Shown here piece by piece: positions 33,516 to 42,200 of a stretch of DNA of 64,000 nucleotides. Source of the DNA: Hominimerdicola alba (lineage in GTDB: Bacteria > Bacillota > Clostridia > Oscillospirales > Ruminococcaceae); assembly GCF_900112155.1 (NCBI RefSeq), contig NZ_FOKQ01000006.1, forward strand, positions 62,001 through 126,000, in the 5' to 3' direction. Numbering within the stretch: the stretch's first letter is position 1; each line of letters opens with the position of its first letter. The position numbers and the translations under genes are program-made. The notes under the pieces are model-generated. The model saw nothing but the letters and a program-made list of their open reading frames with translations. It was not told the origin of the DNA and made no database searches.

Positions 33516-34325
33516 ATGAATATAAAAGTACTGGCTGCCCTTGCAGCGGCGGCAGTTATGGCTGCAAGCGTTACTGCCTGCGGCAAGAAGACAGACGATA
33601 AGGATAAGACTTCCGAAAGCAAGGCTGAATCTTCAGTGGCTGAAAAGGACACTGAAAGCACCCCCGAGGAGGACAGCGCGGCTGAATCTTCTGAGGCACC
33701 CACAGAATCAAAGCCCGAGGAAGAGGAAGAAAAATTCAATTACATAGGCGAAAAGGACGCCAAGAAAGCTGATTATTCCGTTAAGCTGACAAACGGCACT
33801 GAGCATGAGATAATTGGATTTGCCATAAACTACGGCGATGGCGAGTACAGCGAAAATCTGATACCTGATGGTGAGGATTTCGAGATAGACGAAGTAAGGC
33901 TGTTCAACTGGTCTCACACTGTATCCGGCGATGTTATGATGCTGGGCGATTTCAATGTTGAGATAACTCTCGATGACGGTCAAAGATTCGAGCTCCACGG
34001 TTTCCCCTTGACAGATATGCTCTCTGCCGAGATAAGACTGATGGACGAATACGCTTTCCTTGTTTACACAAACAAGATAGGCGACGTAAAGGATACCATG
34101 AAGAAAGAGGCTGACATCGTGGAAGACGAAAAGGAGAAGGAGGCTGCCAAGACCTCTACCACCACTGAAGCTCCCATACCCGAGCCGGAGCCCGAGACTG
34201 ATACTGAGCCTGTGACCGAGCCTGAACCTCAGCCCGAGCCACAGACTGATACCCAGGCAGAAAATTCTCAGGCTGAACAGCCACAGGTTACCGATCAGCA
34301 GAATGTTGATGAGCAGACCTGGTAA
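33516..34325 (+). CDS. Lipoprotein with charged linkers at both ends, function unknown
   Basis: 269 residues from the ATG at 33516, after CGGAGG. The lipobox is SVTAC (Cys about 20). An acidic Ser/Glu linker precedes a compact beta domain of about 120 residues (YSVKLTNGTEHEIIGFAINYG, VEITLDDGQRFELHGFP). The C-terminal 60 residues are Pro/Glu/Thr/Gln-rich repeats (PEPEPETDTEP, PEPQPEPQTDT). I do not recognise the central domain. The pattern resembles other small Ruminococcus surface lipoproteins. Confidence 0.7.
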   Translation: MNIKVLAALAAAAVMAASVTACGKKTDDKDKTSESKAESSVAEKDTESTPEEDSAAESSEAPTESKPEEEEEKFNYIGEKDAKKADYSVKLTNGTEHEIIGFAINYGDGEYSENLIPDGEDFEIDEVRLFNWSHTVSGDVMMLGDFNVEITLDDGQRFELHGFPLTDMLSAEIRLMDEYAFLVYTNKIGDVKDTMKKEADIVEDEKEKEAAKTSTTTEAPIPEPEPETDTEPVTEPEPQPEPQTDTQAENSQAEQPQVTDQQNVDEQTW

Positions 34326-34339
34326 AATATGATGATATC

Positions 34340-34370
34340 GGAGATCGCCCTGCGGCGGTCTCCTTTTTTT
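34340..34370 (+). terminator. Intrinsic terminator
   Basis: GGAGATCGCC pairs with GGCGGTCTCC (one wobble), then seven Ts. Confidence 0.88.
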
Positions 34371-34374
34371 GCAT

Positions 34375-34415
34375 AAAAAGAGGGACAGTCATGCTAAAAA
34401 AGTATAGCTGTCCCC
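34375..34415 (-). terminator. Terminator of the ybaK unit
   Basis: GGGACAG (34382-34388) pairs with CTGTCCC (34408-34414); on the minus strand CTTTTT follows. Confidence 0.7.
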
Positions 34416-34442
34416 GATATTTTATTCAATTGTTTTTCAACG

Positions 34443-34934
34443 TCAGACCTGTTCAAAGATGATGCTTTCAAACTTTCCGCCAGTGACCTTTACAAGGTCT
34501 TTCGGGTCAAGGAATATCTGCGAGCCCAGCCTGCCGCCGCTTATGATTATCTCGCTGAAATTTTCAGCCGAGCTGTCAACCACGGTGGGGTACTGCTTTT
34601 TCATGCCAAGGGGCGTACAGCCGCCTCGGATATAGCCTGTCACCTTGTTGATATCCTTCACGTGTATCAGCTCCACGGATTTTTCACCCACTGACTTGGC
34701 GGCCTTTTTCATATCCAGCTCCTCGTCTATCGGTATCGCGAAAACATAATATCCGCCGCTTTTTCCCTGAGCCACCAGCGTTTTGAAAGTGCTGTCATGG
34801 GGCTGACCCAGCATATCCGCGATGTGTACCCCGTCAATGAACTCCTCGCATTCATAGGTGTTCACCTTGTATGCCACCTTGTTCCTGTCCAGTATCCTCA
34901 TCGCATTGGTCTTAACGTCCTTGTCCTTTGCCAT
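34443..34934 (-). CDS. ybaK: Cys-tRNA(Pro)/Cys-tRNA(Cys) deacylase YbaK
   Basis: 163 residues. The YbaK family hydrolyses Cys mischarged on tRNA-Pro. Family landmarks are DSTFKTLVAQGKSGGYYVFAIP with its key lysine, MKKAAKSVGEKSVELI, and VTGYIRGGCTPLGMKKQYPTVVDSS. Length is normal. It lies 2 bases after the cytidylate-kinase-like gene and is co-transcribed with it. Confidence 0.92.
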   Translation of the reverse strand: MAKDKDVKTNAMRILDRNKVAYKVNTYECEEFIDGVHIADMLGQPHDSTFKTLVAQGKSGGYYVFAIPIDEELDMKKAAKSVGEKSVELIHVKDINKVTGYIRGGCTPLGMKKQYPTVVDSSAENFSEIIISGGRLGSQIFLDPKDLVKVTGGKFESIIFEQV

Positions 34935-34936
34935 TT

Positions 34937-35530
34937 TTAACTAGATGCCTCCACTGTGTGGGCGATTATGTCAGCACACATATCATAGCCCAGCGCGCCG
35001 CTGTCCAGACAAAGATCATAGCTGAACTTTGTGCCCCACTTTTTATTGGTATTTGAGTTGTAGTAATCTCCGCGCTTCTTGTCGTACTTTTTCAGGCGTG
35101 TCTCCACCTCGTCCGCAGGAATATTGTGAGGTTCGCTCATTGCCGTCTGCATACGCTTGTCAAGAGAGGAGTATATGAAAACGTCCAGGGTCTTGACCTT
35201 GTTTTTTAGTATGAAATCCGCGCATCTGCCAACGATAACGCAGGGACCTTTCTCAACCAGATCATAAACGACCTCAGTTTCAGCCGCAAAGATCTTTTCG
35301 CATATATCCACCGAATTGCCGAAGATATTTATCGGCTTTTTCATAGGATTGAGAACGCTCTCCTCAAATTTTTTGATCTCTGCCATTGAGATGCCGCTCT
35401 TTTCAGCTGCCATCTCGACTATCTCTCTGTCGTAGCAGGGAACACCCAGTTTTTCAGCAACTTTCTTTCCTATGGAACTGCCGCCGGAACAGTACAGTCT
35501 GCCTATTGTCACTACCTTGATTTTACTCAT
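34937..35530 (-). CDS. Cytidylate-kinase-like family protein
   Basis: 197 residues from the ATG at 35530, after GAAAGGAGAG; the longer frame to 35569 lacks a site. A P-loop variant GRLYCSGGSSIGKKVAEKLGVPCYDREIV opens the protein; the phosphate loop has Ser where typical kinases have Gly-Lys-Ser/Thr spacing. VIVGRCADFIL and YNSNTNKKWGTKFSYDLCLDS later are characteristic of PF13189-type proteins. The substrate is not proven to be CMP. It is the first gene of a pair with ybaK, expressed from a promoter overlapping a large palindrome. Confidence 0.85.
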   Translation of the reverse strand: MSKIKVVTIGRLYCSGGSSIGKKVAEKLGVPCYDREIVEMAAEKSGISMAEIKKFEESVLNPMKKPINIFGNSVDICEKIFAAETEVVYDLVEKGPCVIVGRCADFILKNKVKTLDVFIYSSLDKRMQTAMSEPHNIPADEVETRLKKYDKKRGDYYNSNTNKKWGTKFSYDLCLDSGALGYDMCADIIAHTVEASS

Positions 35531-35592
35531 AATTTTTCTCTCCTTTCGATACATCATTATCCCAAACACATCAGAGTTTGGGTGCCGGATTT

Positions 35593-35620
35593 TAAATTTA
35601 TAATAATTATTATAAATTTA
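35593..35620. promoter_or_regulatory. 28-base perfect AT-only palindrome at the transcription start
   Basis: TAAATTTATAATAA and its exact reverse complement meet without spacer at 35606/35607. It begins at the -10 box of the minus-strand promoter and covers the expected transcription start, a classical repressor-site position. Confidence 0.6.
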
Positions 35621-35648
35621 TTATAGAACTTTGTCTGCGATTTGTCAA
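35620..35648 (-). promoter_or_regulatory. Sigma-A promoter of the kinase-like/ybaK unit
   Basis: Minus strand TTGACA (35648-35643), 17 bases, TATAAT (35625-35620): perfect consensus. Confidence 0.85.
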
Positions 35649-36472
35649 TTACATATTTATTACAGTATTTTCGGTACATTTTAGCGTACAGCGGGGGAGT
35701 ACAAAAAATTGAACGAATATAGAAATCTGCATTTCGAAATGCCGATTCTTCTTAGAAAATGGACAAGACACCATTGGATTTATAAGTGTAGGAGCTTGAT
35801 CGGAAAAGTGCTTGGATTTAACGATCTTAACATCTTTACTACGGCTCGGGAAAGAATATCGGGCAAACTATAAGCATATTTCACGACAAAAATATGCAAA
35901 GCGAAAAATTTACTGTAGTAGGTTAAATAAATGAAAAACGGAGAAAAATTCAAAAAACTATTCCGCATAATAAAGAAACGAATACTGCTATATCTGCAAT
36001 ATTGCAAGTAGCGTCAGGGTATTTTTCAGGGAGGGTCTTTTCTTGTTTTTTAATTCGATAATAATATGAAATAAACTTAGCTCATTACTTTATTCATCGA
36101 AAAATCAATAAGAGGGCTGAAAATGGGAGAAAAACACCATGTCTTGAGGTGGGTCAGAAAGATAGTTTATATCTGCGTAATATCGGCACTATAAAGTGTT
36201 TTATCTATCTGAAAAAATTAAACAGTTTAAATAAATTTGTGCATTATGACAACACGCGACTATTGTCGTTCGCAGACCCTGCGAAAATCTTTAACAAACT
36301 GTACGATTGAACTATTAAACGTTTGAAATTAACTTAAATAATAAAGCAGATTATACAAAAAAGTATTACCCTTACACGGGGATTGTATTGTCATATTTAC
36401 TTGCAGTGACGGGTTAAATTTGTGCAATCATACGAAGTTTTTCTTTAATTTCTCAATTAAGTGCACAGACTA
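35649..36472. other. Gene-poor AT-rich stretch
   Basis: About 820 bases with no convincing gene. Two adjacent hairpins occur at 36248-36285: GACAA/TTGTC, then the perfect TTCGCAG-ACC-CTGCGAA. A 23-codon frame at 36123-36194 (MGEKHHVLRWVRKIVYICVISAL) has a weak AGAGGG site and a basic-then-hydrophobic pattern, but is too short to call. A GCATTTCGAAATGC palindrome lies at about 35732-35745. A small RNA or decayed gene is possible. Confidence 0.5.
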
Positions 36473-36501
36473 TTGACTTTTTGTTGGTCAAGGTATACAA
36501 T
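36473..36501 (+). promoter_or_regulatory. Sigma-A promoter of the deaminase-fold/GGDEF pair
   Basis: TTGACT (36473-36478), 17 bases, TACAAT (36496-36501). A leader stem GTCTGTT/AACAGAC (36517-36545) follows. Confidence 0.65.
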
Positions 36502-36572
36502 AAATACACACGAAAGGTCTGTTCCTGTTTTTGGAAGTAACAGACAGACGAGATGAAAGGTGGTTTGAATAT

Positions 36573-37286
36573 ATGACGTTTGAAGCCATTTACAACATTG
36601 CGCTGGAGGTTGCGAATGCCCGCGCTCAAAGCGGAGAGTATATCGCACCCGATGAAACTATATGTGTCATCTGTTCACGTACAGGCAGGGTGTATAACGG
36701 AGTAAGTCATATGGAAATGATGAACGGAGCTCCGATGAGTGTTCATGCAGAGATCGAGGCTATGCGTAATATGCAGACTTACGGAAATGAAGTTGCAGTA
36801 GATTCGATGGTGCTGATAGATACCATCAACCGCAGCCCGATGATACCCTGTACAGGATGTGTGAACTACATACTGTCCATGAGTCCTGAAAATTCAATGG
36901 CTCGTGTGATAATGCCTGACAGAATGATAGCACTGCCGGAGTTGCTCGGCATGGGAGGTGCATATCCGCAAAACAGCGCATTCAGTGGGATGCCAAACGG
37001 TATGCCCGCAGCAGCACCCGTACAGTCAGGATATATGTCAGGACAGTTTGTACAGTCGGTGCAGTATGGTTCGGCAGCACCGGTGCCATCCTCACCGCTG
37101 ACATCATCTATGACTTCATCACAGTATGAAGGCGGCAACGGCGGTACAGCCAAGAGTGACCTGCTGAAGAACCGTGTCAGCAGTCTTATGAGCGCAGCGG
37201 AGAACGATGACGAAGAAGATGCTGAATTCCTTGAAGAACTCGGCGTCGGCAAAAAGAAGAAAGGTCTGTTCGGACTGTTTGGTTAG
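36573..37286 (+). CDS. Cytidine-deaminase-fold protein with a disordered tail
   Basis: 237 residues from the ATG at 36573, after AAGGTGG. Residues 1-120 match the cytidine deaminase fold. The zinc and proton-transfer residues are present as H58-A59-E60 and P92-C93-x2-C96 (PCTGC), so the site could be active. An unusual tail follows: about 85 residues rich in Met, Gly, Pro, Ser and Gln, an acidic helix (AENDDEEDAEFLEEL), and a final basic-hydrophobic tip KKKKGLFGLFG that could touch a membrane or a partner. Stand-alone cytidine deaminases stop at about 130 residues. The next gene encodes a membrane sensor with a degenerate GGDEF domain. Confidence 0.78.
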   Translation: MTFEAIYNIALEVANARAQSGEYIAPDETICVICSRTGRVYNGVSHMEMMNGAPMSVHAEIEAMRNMQTYGNEVAVDSMVLIDTINRSPMIPCTGCVNYILSMSPENSMARVIMPDRMIALPELLGMGGAYPQNSAFSGMPNGMPAAAPVQSGYMSGQFVQSVQYGSAAPVPSSPLTSSMTSSQYEGGNGGTAKSDLLKNRVSSLMSAAENDDEEDAEFLEELGVGKKKKGLFGLFG

Positions 37287-37364
37287 TAGACATCCGGATA
37301 ATATAAAGACTAAAATTATTAATCGGGTCTTCGTGTACCCGAGAAGAGAAAGGGTAGTTAGAAT

Positions 37365-39014
37365 ATGGCAAAATCAAAAAAGAAGAAAGAGAAGAAAAAG
37401 TTCAAGATATCACTTAACCTGGTACTTATCATTCAGCTCGCGATCATGCTCGGTGTATCGATTTTTATTACAAACACCGTAAGCAGCCGAACAAAACAGA
37501 GTGCGGATGCGCATATGGCTATGACGTCTGAAGAGCGTGCACAGGTGGTACTGAACTACGTTGAACTGTCAGAACGTCAGCTGACAGACTTTTCTAAGGC
37601 AAGACAGGTAACAGACCTGCTCAACAGAGTATATAACGAAGCCAATGGTCTTAGTGATGATAATCTTACCGCTGATGTTAAGGATATGACCACTGATGAA
37701 CTCAAGAGTATCGCACAGGGATACACAGTAAGCTTCGGTTCAGAAATACCTTCATGTGAGGGTGTGTGGATAGGTACATGGGATACTATCGTACTTACAC
37801 ACAGCGAATCACCTGAGTCAATAGGTATGCAGACCAGAAAAGATGCTGATAAGCTTAAGGAACTTCAGGATAAGCTGTTAGCAAAAGGAACCGGTGTTTA
37901 CAACGCAGGTATCATCCAATCACCTGCAACAGGTGCGCAGATAGTTTCGATGTACAAGGCTATCTACAATAATAATGGTAAGCCCATCGGTCTGGTAGGC
38001 ATGGGTATCACAACCAAGGGTCTGATCACAACTCTGGATAGGATCTCCGGCGCCAACAAGGACATGAATAACGAAAAGAATAAGGAAAAGTATGGCAATT
38101 CTGAGCTTAAAGATGCAAATTACCTCATGCTTCACTCGAATTCCGCTACTTATCTTTTCGTTCCTGATGAAGATAAGATAAATACTGAAGTTGAAGTTCC
38201 CGAACTTAAGGAGCTTTGTGGAGAATATAACAACAGCAACAAAGATGATGAGGGTAAAGTTGAATACAAGGTAAACGGCACCGAATATGTTGCATCTTAT
38301 ATCTACATACCAAAGTATAAATGGCTGTTCCTCGTTTCGGCAGAACAGAAGGATGTTTACGCTCTGTCAAACGCCATGAGAATGTTCCTGATCGTATTCG
38401 GTTACATCCTGCTCGCTCTGACAATCGTATTCTTCCTGATCAGTAAGAGACAGGAAAAGATCAACCAGAAGCTGATATCTACCATAGCAAAGAACTCTCA
38501 GACAAGACAGTCGCTGAACACCGCGATGTTCAAGGACGTGCTGACAAACGCAAACAACCGTGTATCCTTCTCAATGGATATGGAAAATGCTGACGTAAGT
38601 GCTCAGAAGCCTTGCTACTTCATGATGTTCAATATCCTCGGATTCAGTGAGATCAACACCAGATTCGGTAACGACGCAGGCGACCGTCTGCTTGTAAGAA
38701 CTGTTGAGACACTTACCGAAGTATTCCCCGGTAAGACCGTATATCGTACAGGTTCGGACGAATTCGTTGTTATGGTCCCCTCCGAGGGTGGTCAGCCCGC
38801 TCCCGATCAGGTAATGAATGATGTTAATACAGCATTCAGACAGCTGATGGTTCCCGAGAAGATCGAGAATCAGGGTGCTATCTATCCTAAGTACAAGATC
38901 GCTGTCATCAGAAGAAGCGGTCCCGCAGATACTTCCGTAGTTTCTGCACTGAAGGAAATGACTAACGTTAGAGGCGAAGCTACATACGGTATGATCGATT
39001 ACCGCGAGATGTAA
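37365..39014 (+). CDS. Membrane sensor with dCACHE-like outer domain and degenerate GGDEF domain
   Basis: 549 residues. A very basic start (KSKKKKEKKKFK) precedes a membrane helix (about 17-38). An outer ligand-binding domain of dCACHE type runs to about 335 (EGVWIGTWDTIVLTHSES, GKPIGLVGMGITTKGL, YIYIPKYKWLFLVS). A second helix lies at about 345-365. The cytoplasmic part is GGDEF-like (MFKDVLTNANNR, GDRLLVRTVETL), but the signature reads GSDEF (463-467) and the domain is shortened, so cyclic-di-GMP synthesis is uncertain; it may sense a nucleotide. The spacing to the deaminase-fold gene (78 bases) suggests one transcript. Confidence 0.8.
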   Translation: MAKSKKKKEKKKFKISLNLVLIIQLAIMLGVSIFITNTVSSRTKQSADAHMAMTSEERAQVVLNYVELSERQLTDFSKARQVTDLLNRVYNEANGLSDDNLTADVKDMTTDELKSIAQGYTVSFGSEIPSCEGVWIGTWDTIVLTHSESPESIGMQTRKDADKLKELQDKLLAKGTGVYNAGIIQSPATGAQIVSMYKAIYNNNGKPIGLVGMGITTKGLITTLDRISGANKDMNNEKNKEKYGNSELKDANYLMLHSNSATYLFVPDEDKINTEVEVPELKELCGEYNNSNKDDEGKVEYKVNGTEYVASYIYIPKYKWLFLVSAEQKDVYALSNAMRMFLIVFGYILLALTIVFFLISKRQEKINQKLISTIAKNSQTRQSLNTAMFKDVLTNANNRVSFSMDMENADVSAQKPCYFMMFNILGFSEINTRFGNDAGDRLLVRTVETLTEVFPGKTVYRTGSDEFVVMVPSEGGQPAPDQVMNDVNTAFRQLMVPEKIENQGAIYPKYKIAVIRRSGPADTSVVSALKEMTNVRGEATYGMIDYREM

Positions 39015-39034
39015 TACGTCATAATGTTGAGTTT

Positions 39035-39070
39035 AAGGACCTCTTTCGCATAAGCGGAAGAGGTCCTTTT
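39035..39070 (+). terminator. Intrinsic terminator
   Basis: AAGGACCTCTT pairs perfectly with AAGAGGTCCTT, then TTTG. Confidence 0.85.
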
Positions 39071-39088
39071 GTAACGAAAGGAGAGTTA

Positions 39089-39721
39089 ATGATGATAGAT
39101 AAGCTGACCGTCAACGAACACAGCAGTATACGTATCGGCGCTGATAAAGTGATATATTTCGATCCCTTTCACCTTAACAAGGCAGATCACGATGCGGATA
39201 TCATTTTTATCACCCACGATCACTATGACCACTTTTCACCCGAGGATATCGAAAAGTGCGCCAACAGCGATACGCGCTTCGTTGCACCCTATACCATGGC
39301 AAAGGCATTCTCGAAAGCCAGGATAAACGAGGAAAGCGTAACTTTCATGCACGCAGGCTACAGTGCCGAAGTACTGGGTGTCCCTGTCGATGCAATCGCG
39401 GCATATAATATGATAAAACCATTCCACCCGAAGAAAAGCGGCTGGCTGGGTTATGTGGTCACCTTAGAGGGCAAGCGCATCTACGTCTGCGGCGATACTG
39501 ATGCTACCCTCGAGGCTAAAGATGTCACCTGTGATATCATCTGTGTTCCCATCGGAGGAACATTTACCATCGGCGCAAAACAGGCTGCGGAACTTGTAAA
39601 CCAGATAAAGCCTGAAATTGCTGTTCCGATACACTACGGCAGCATAGTAGGCAAACCATCCGAAGCTGATAACTTTGCAGCTTGCGTAAATCCGCCAATA
39701 CAAGTCATCAAAAAAATCTGA
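39089..39721 (+). CDS. MBL-fold metal-dependent hydrolase (UlaG-like)
   Basis: 210 residues. The metal motif THDHYDHFS (about 50-58) and the later CGDTDAT and PIHYGSIVG complete the binuclear site of the short metallo-beta-lactamase group related to UlaG. The substrate is unknown. Two ATGs are adjacent at the start (39089 and 39092); GGAGAG fits either. It is 75 bases downstream of the sensor gene, behind a terminator. Confidence 0.87.
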   Translation: MMIDKLTVNEHSSIRIGADKVIYFDPFHLNKADHDADIIFITHDHYDHFSPEDIEKCANSDTRFVAPYTMAKAFSKARINEESVTFMHAGYSAEVLGVPVDAIAAYNMIKPFHPKKSGWLGYVVTLEGKRIYVCGDTDATLEAKDVTCDIICVPIGGTFTIGAKQAAELVNQIKPEIAVPIHYGSIVGKPSEADNFAACVNPPIQVIKKI

Positions 39722-39749
39722 CGGCACAGCCATAGGATAACAGAAATAG

Positions 39750-39800
39750 ATGCGGGGGACAGCCGTACTATCAAAGTACTGCTATCCCCCGCATTTTGTT
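39750..39800. terminator. Terminator between convergent genes
   Basis: ATGCGGGGGA (39750-39759) pairs perfectly with TCCCCCGCAT (39785-39794), with an inner GTAC/GTAC pairing and a T-rich tail. Confidence 0.8.
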
Positions 39801-39835
39801 ATTCTTAGTTATATCTGCATTTCTTGGCTTTGCCG

Positions 39836-40399
39836 TCAGCGTGCTGTTTTGTGTGAGAGATGCTGTTTGAACTTCATTTTGTCAAGCGCAGTGCCGACTA
39901 ATATGTAAATAGCCGCGCCGATGGCTGTCTGCACGCAGTATGCAGGCACCTGTGCGAATGCAGTCGCGAAAGCGGTCTTGGATACTCCGCCCAACATGAA
40001 AATCGCCTGATACAGGCTGTAACCCACAGCGCAGAGAACAAGTGCGGGCAGCAGTGCCAGAAGATTTCTCTTGTTGATGATAGTTTCCTTTTTAGAAGTA
40101 AAGCACAGCGCTGCCAGTGCCTTTATCACCAGTGTAGCAGGCAGCCATACTACGAATCCGCTGAGACCGTCAGCCAGACCCGCACCTATTGCCGCCGCCG
40201 CAGCAGCGTAAGGCGCAGGAAGAAGACAAGCCGCCAGAAAAACCGCGCTGTCACCTGCGTGAGTATATCCAGCCCCTGTAGGGACTTTTACAAAGGCAGT
40301 CAGCAGATATATCATCGCAGCGAAGACACCCGCAAGCGTCAGATATAACACTTTCTCCTTGTCTGTTCTTTTGCTTTGTGCAGCATTTGTTGCTGTCAT
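39836..40399 (-). CDS. ECF transporter S component
   Basis: 187 residues from the ATG at 40399, 8 bases after GGAG; the ATG at 40405 is only 2 bases from it. Five to six membrane helices are visible, with LTLAGVFAAMIYLLTAF opening and the loop VPTGAGYTHAGDSAVFLAACLLP, a pattern of small S-components (TIGR04002-like). It would bind a vitamin or precursor and use the shared EcfAAT module encoded elsewhere. The ligand is not shown by sequence; no riboswitch was recognised upstream. Confidence 0.8.
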   Translation of the reverse strand: MTATNAAQSKRTDKEKVLYLTLAGVFAAMIYLLTAFVKVPTGAGYTHAGDSAVFLAACLLPAPYAAAAAAIGAGLADGLSGFVVWLPATLVIKALAALCFTSKKETIINKRNLLALLPALVLCAVGYSLYQAIFMLGGVSKTAFATAFAQVPAYCVQTAIGAAIYILVGTALDKMKFKQHLSHKTAR

Positions 40400-40423
40400 A
40401 TTCATCACTCCTTTGCTGAAGAT

Positions 40424-40452
40424 ATCATACCATATCGATGGGATAAATGCAA
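40424..40452 (-). promoter_or_regulatory. Sigma-A promoter of the ECF S-component gene
   Basis: Minus strand TTGCAT (40452-40447), 17 bases, TATGAT (40429-40424). Confidence 0.6.
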
Positions 40453-40640
40453 ATTTCGAAAAATCAGAAAAATCCGCACCTCTTTGTTGCATAATGCACT
40501 AAAGGAGCACGGATATTTTTTATGTTAAGTTGTTGATGCACAAAGCTTTTGCGCGAAGATTTCAGGTTGAAAAAACCTCACTGACAAACTGCACAGCAAA
40601 ACTGTTCAGTACAGCCGTCTCAGATGTGCATTAGGTAGAA

Positions 40641-41468
40641 TCATTCCGAGAGCCCTGCAACAAAATTCTCCACCAGCGCCCCGAATTTTTCAGCCGCCTT
40701 GTCAGCGGCTTCCTTGACTTCCTCGTGAGAAAGGGGTACTTCCGAAATGCCCGCCGCCATGTTGGTTATCAGCGATATGCCGCATACACGCACGCCCATG
40801 TGCCGCGCCGCGATAGCTTCCACCGCTGTTGACATTCCCACAGCATCAGCACCCAGTACCGAGAGCATTTTTATCTCCGCAGGAGTTTCGTATGAGGGTC
40901 CTGTCAGCTGACAGTAAACTCCCTCTTTCAGCTCTGTACCAAGGTTTGCGGCGCAAGATTTGATATTGCTGCTGAGTTCACGGTCATATACCTCGCTCAT
41001 ATCGGGGAATCTCGTTCCAAGCTCGGAAAGATTTTTACCGATCAGCGGATTGGGCACAAAGCAGGATATGTGATCTCTTATAAGCATAAGGTCACCTGCC
41101 TTGAAGTCTTTGTTCACGCCCCCTGCCGCATTTGTCAGCAGAAGAGTCTTTATCCCCATAAGCCCCATTATCCTGGCGGGCATGATGACGTCTTCCATTG
41201 GATAACCTTCGTAGTAATGCACACGACCCTGCATTATCACCCCAGGGGTATTACCGATCTTTCCGAAAACGAAGCGACCTTTGTGCCCCTCAACGGTGGA
41301 ACGTGGAAAACCAGGGATATCCTCATAGGGTATCTCCGAAACTATCTCCGCTCTTTCCGCAAAATCTCCAAGCCCCGAACCGAGAACGATGCCGACTTCG
41401 GGTACTATGCCCGCACGTCCGCAGACGTATTCTCTAGCCTTTTCCAGTCTTTCAGAGATATCACACAT
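40641..41468 (-). CDS. punA: Purine nucleoside phosphorylase (trimeric type)
   Basis: 275 residues. It splits inosine and guanosine with phosphate. Landmarks: GSGLGDFAE (phosphate loop), HYYEGYPM, LTNAAGGVN, the purine-site GPSYETPAEIKM and VGMSTAVEAIAA, and TNMAAGI. Length and motifs fit the PunA/PNP-I type. The ribosome site is GGAGGAC. It follows two small membrane-protein genes on the same strand, 3 bases after the nearer. Confidence 0.95.
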   Translation of the reverse strand: MCDISERLEKAREYVCGRAGIVPEVGIVLGSGLGDFAERAEIVSEIPYEDIPGFPRSTVEGHKGRFVFGKIGNTPGVIMQGRVHYYEGYPMEDVIMPARIMGLMGIKTLLLTNAAGGVNKDFKAGDLMLIRDHISCFVPNPLIGKNLSELGTRFPDMSEVYDRELSSNIKSCAANLGTELKEGVYCQLTGPSYETPAEIKMLSVLGADAVGMSTAVEAIAARHMGVRVCGISLITNMAAGISEVPLSHEEVKEAADKAAEKFGALVENFVAGLSE

Positions 41469-41471
41469 AAG

Positions 41472-41765
41472 TCAGTCCTCCTTGCTATTATTTTTGTTAT
41501 CGTCTTTCATAGCCATTATCTCGGCAAGTATATCCGCTGAACTAGCCTGCTTCATGTGGGCTTTGTGCTTTCTGCAGGCACTGACAAACGCCAGTATCAG
41601 TCCGCCCAAGACCGCGATAACTATCAGTATTATAGCTTTCGCTAAAACGTGTCCGTCTATTCTGCCTTCGTTTACACCTTTAGCAAGCACTGCGATAACT
41701 GTCATCACCAGCGTGAAAATAAGCAGTACCACCAGCATCAGGCTGAGCTGTTTGAATCCTTTCAT
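41472..41765 (-). CDS. Small two-helix membrane protein
   Basis: 97 residues, ATG 41765 after GAGGAC. Membrane helices at about 8-28 and 43-63 with a short charged tail (KHKAHMKQ, DDNKNNSKED). I do not recognise it. It lies between another membrane protein gene and punA with tight spacing, so the three form an operon. Confidence 0.7.
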   Translation of the reverse strand: MKGFKQLSLMLVVLLIFTLVMTVIAVLAKGVNEGRIDGHVLAKAIILIVIAVLGGLILAFVSACRKHKAHMKQASSADILAEIMAMKDDNKNNSKED

Positions 41766-41780
41766 CTTATTGTCCTCGCA

Positions 41781-42200
41781 TTACTTAACAATATTTTCCA
41801 GACCATTCATATCTATATAATAGTTTGAATAGTCCACACGGTTAGCTATCACCAAGATCTTTGCATCAAACAGATAAGGTGTAGGGTCAGCGGCAAAGGG
41901 CGGTGTGCTGAACACGAATTTTCTCCCTGTTTCGGGTGAAGTGTAAAAGCAGTCGATAACATACCCTTTCTTGTAACCGTCATAACGAACTTCCAGCCGC
42001 TCCGGAGTTATGCGTATATTGTCATTAGCTAGACGAAGCCTGTCTCTCGCCTCAAACCTGGGCAGAATGAAAAGCTTGATGACCGTCACACTGATACCCA
42101 TAAACAGAGCGCCTATCAGCGCTATTGCAAGACCCACCGTCGAAAACAGCAGTATTCCGGCTCCAAATATCGCAACTATACAAATGAGCGCAAATAACAT
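41781..42200 (-). CDS. Membrane protein, function unknown
   Basis: 139 residues from the ATG at 42200, after AAAGGAG; the frame to 42287 has no site. Two N-terminal helices (LFALICIVAIFGAGILLF and AIALIGALFMGISVTVI) precede a soluble beta-rich part (RITPERLEVRYDGYKKGYVI, FSTPPFAADPTPYLF). First gene of the punA run. Family not recognised. Confidence 0.7.
   Translation of the reverse strand: MLFALICIVAIFGAGILLFSTVGLAIALIGALFMGISVTVIKLFILPRFEARDRLRLANDNIRITPERLEVRYDGYKKGYVIDCFYTSPETGRKFVFSTPPFAADPTPYLFDAKILVIANRVDYSNYYIDMNGLENIVK

Noticed and set aside
35780-36007. 75-codon minus-strand frame in the gene-poor region
   Set aside because: Composition is that of AT-rich random translation, no ribosome site, no recognisable pattern.
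39890-40640. Vitamin riboswitch upstream of the ECF S-component
   Set aside because: No TPP, cobalamin or FMN core could be found in the 240 bases before the gene.
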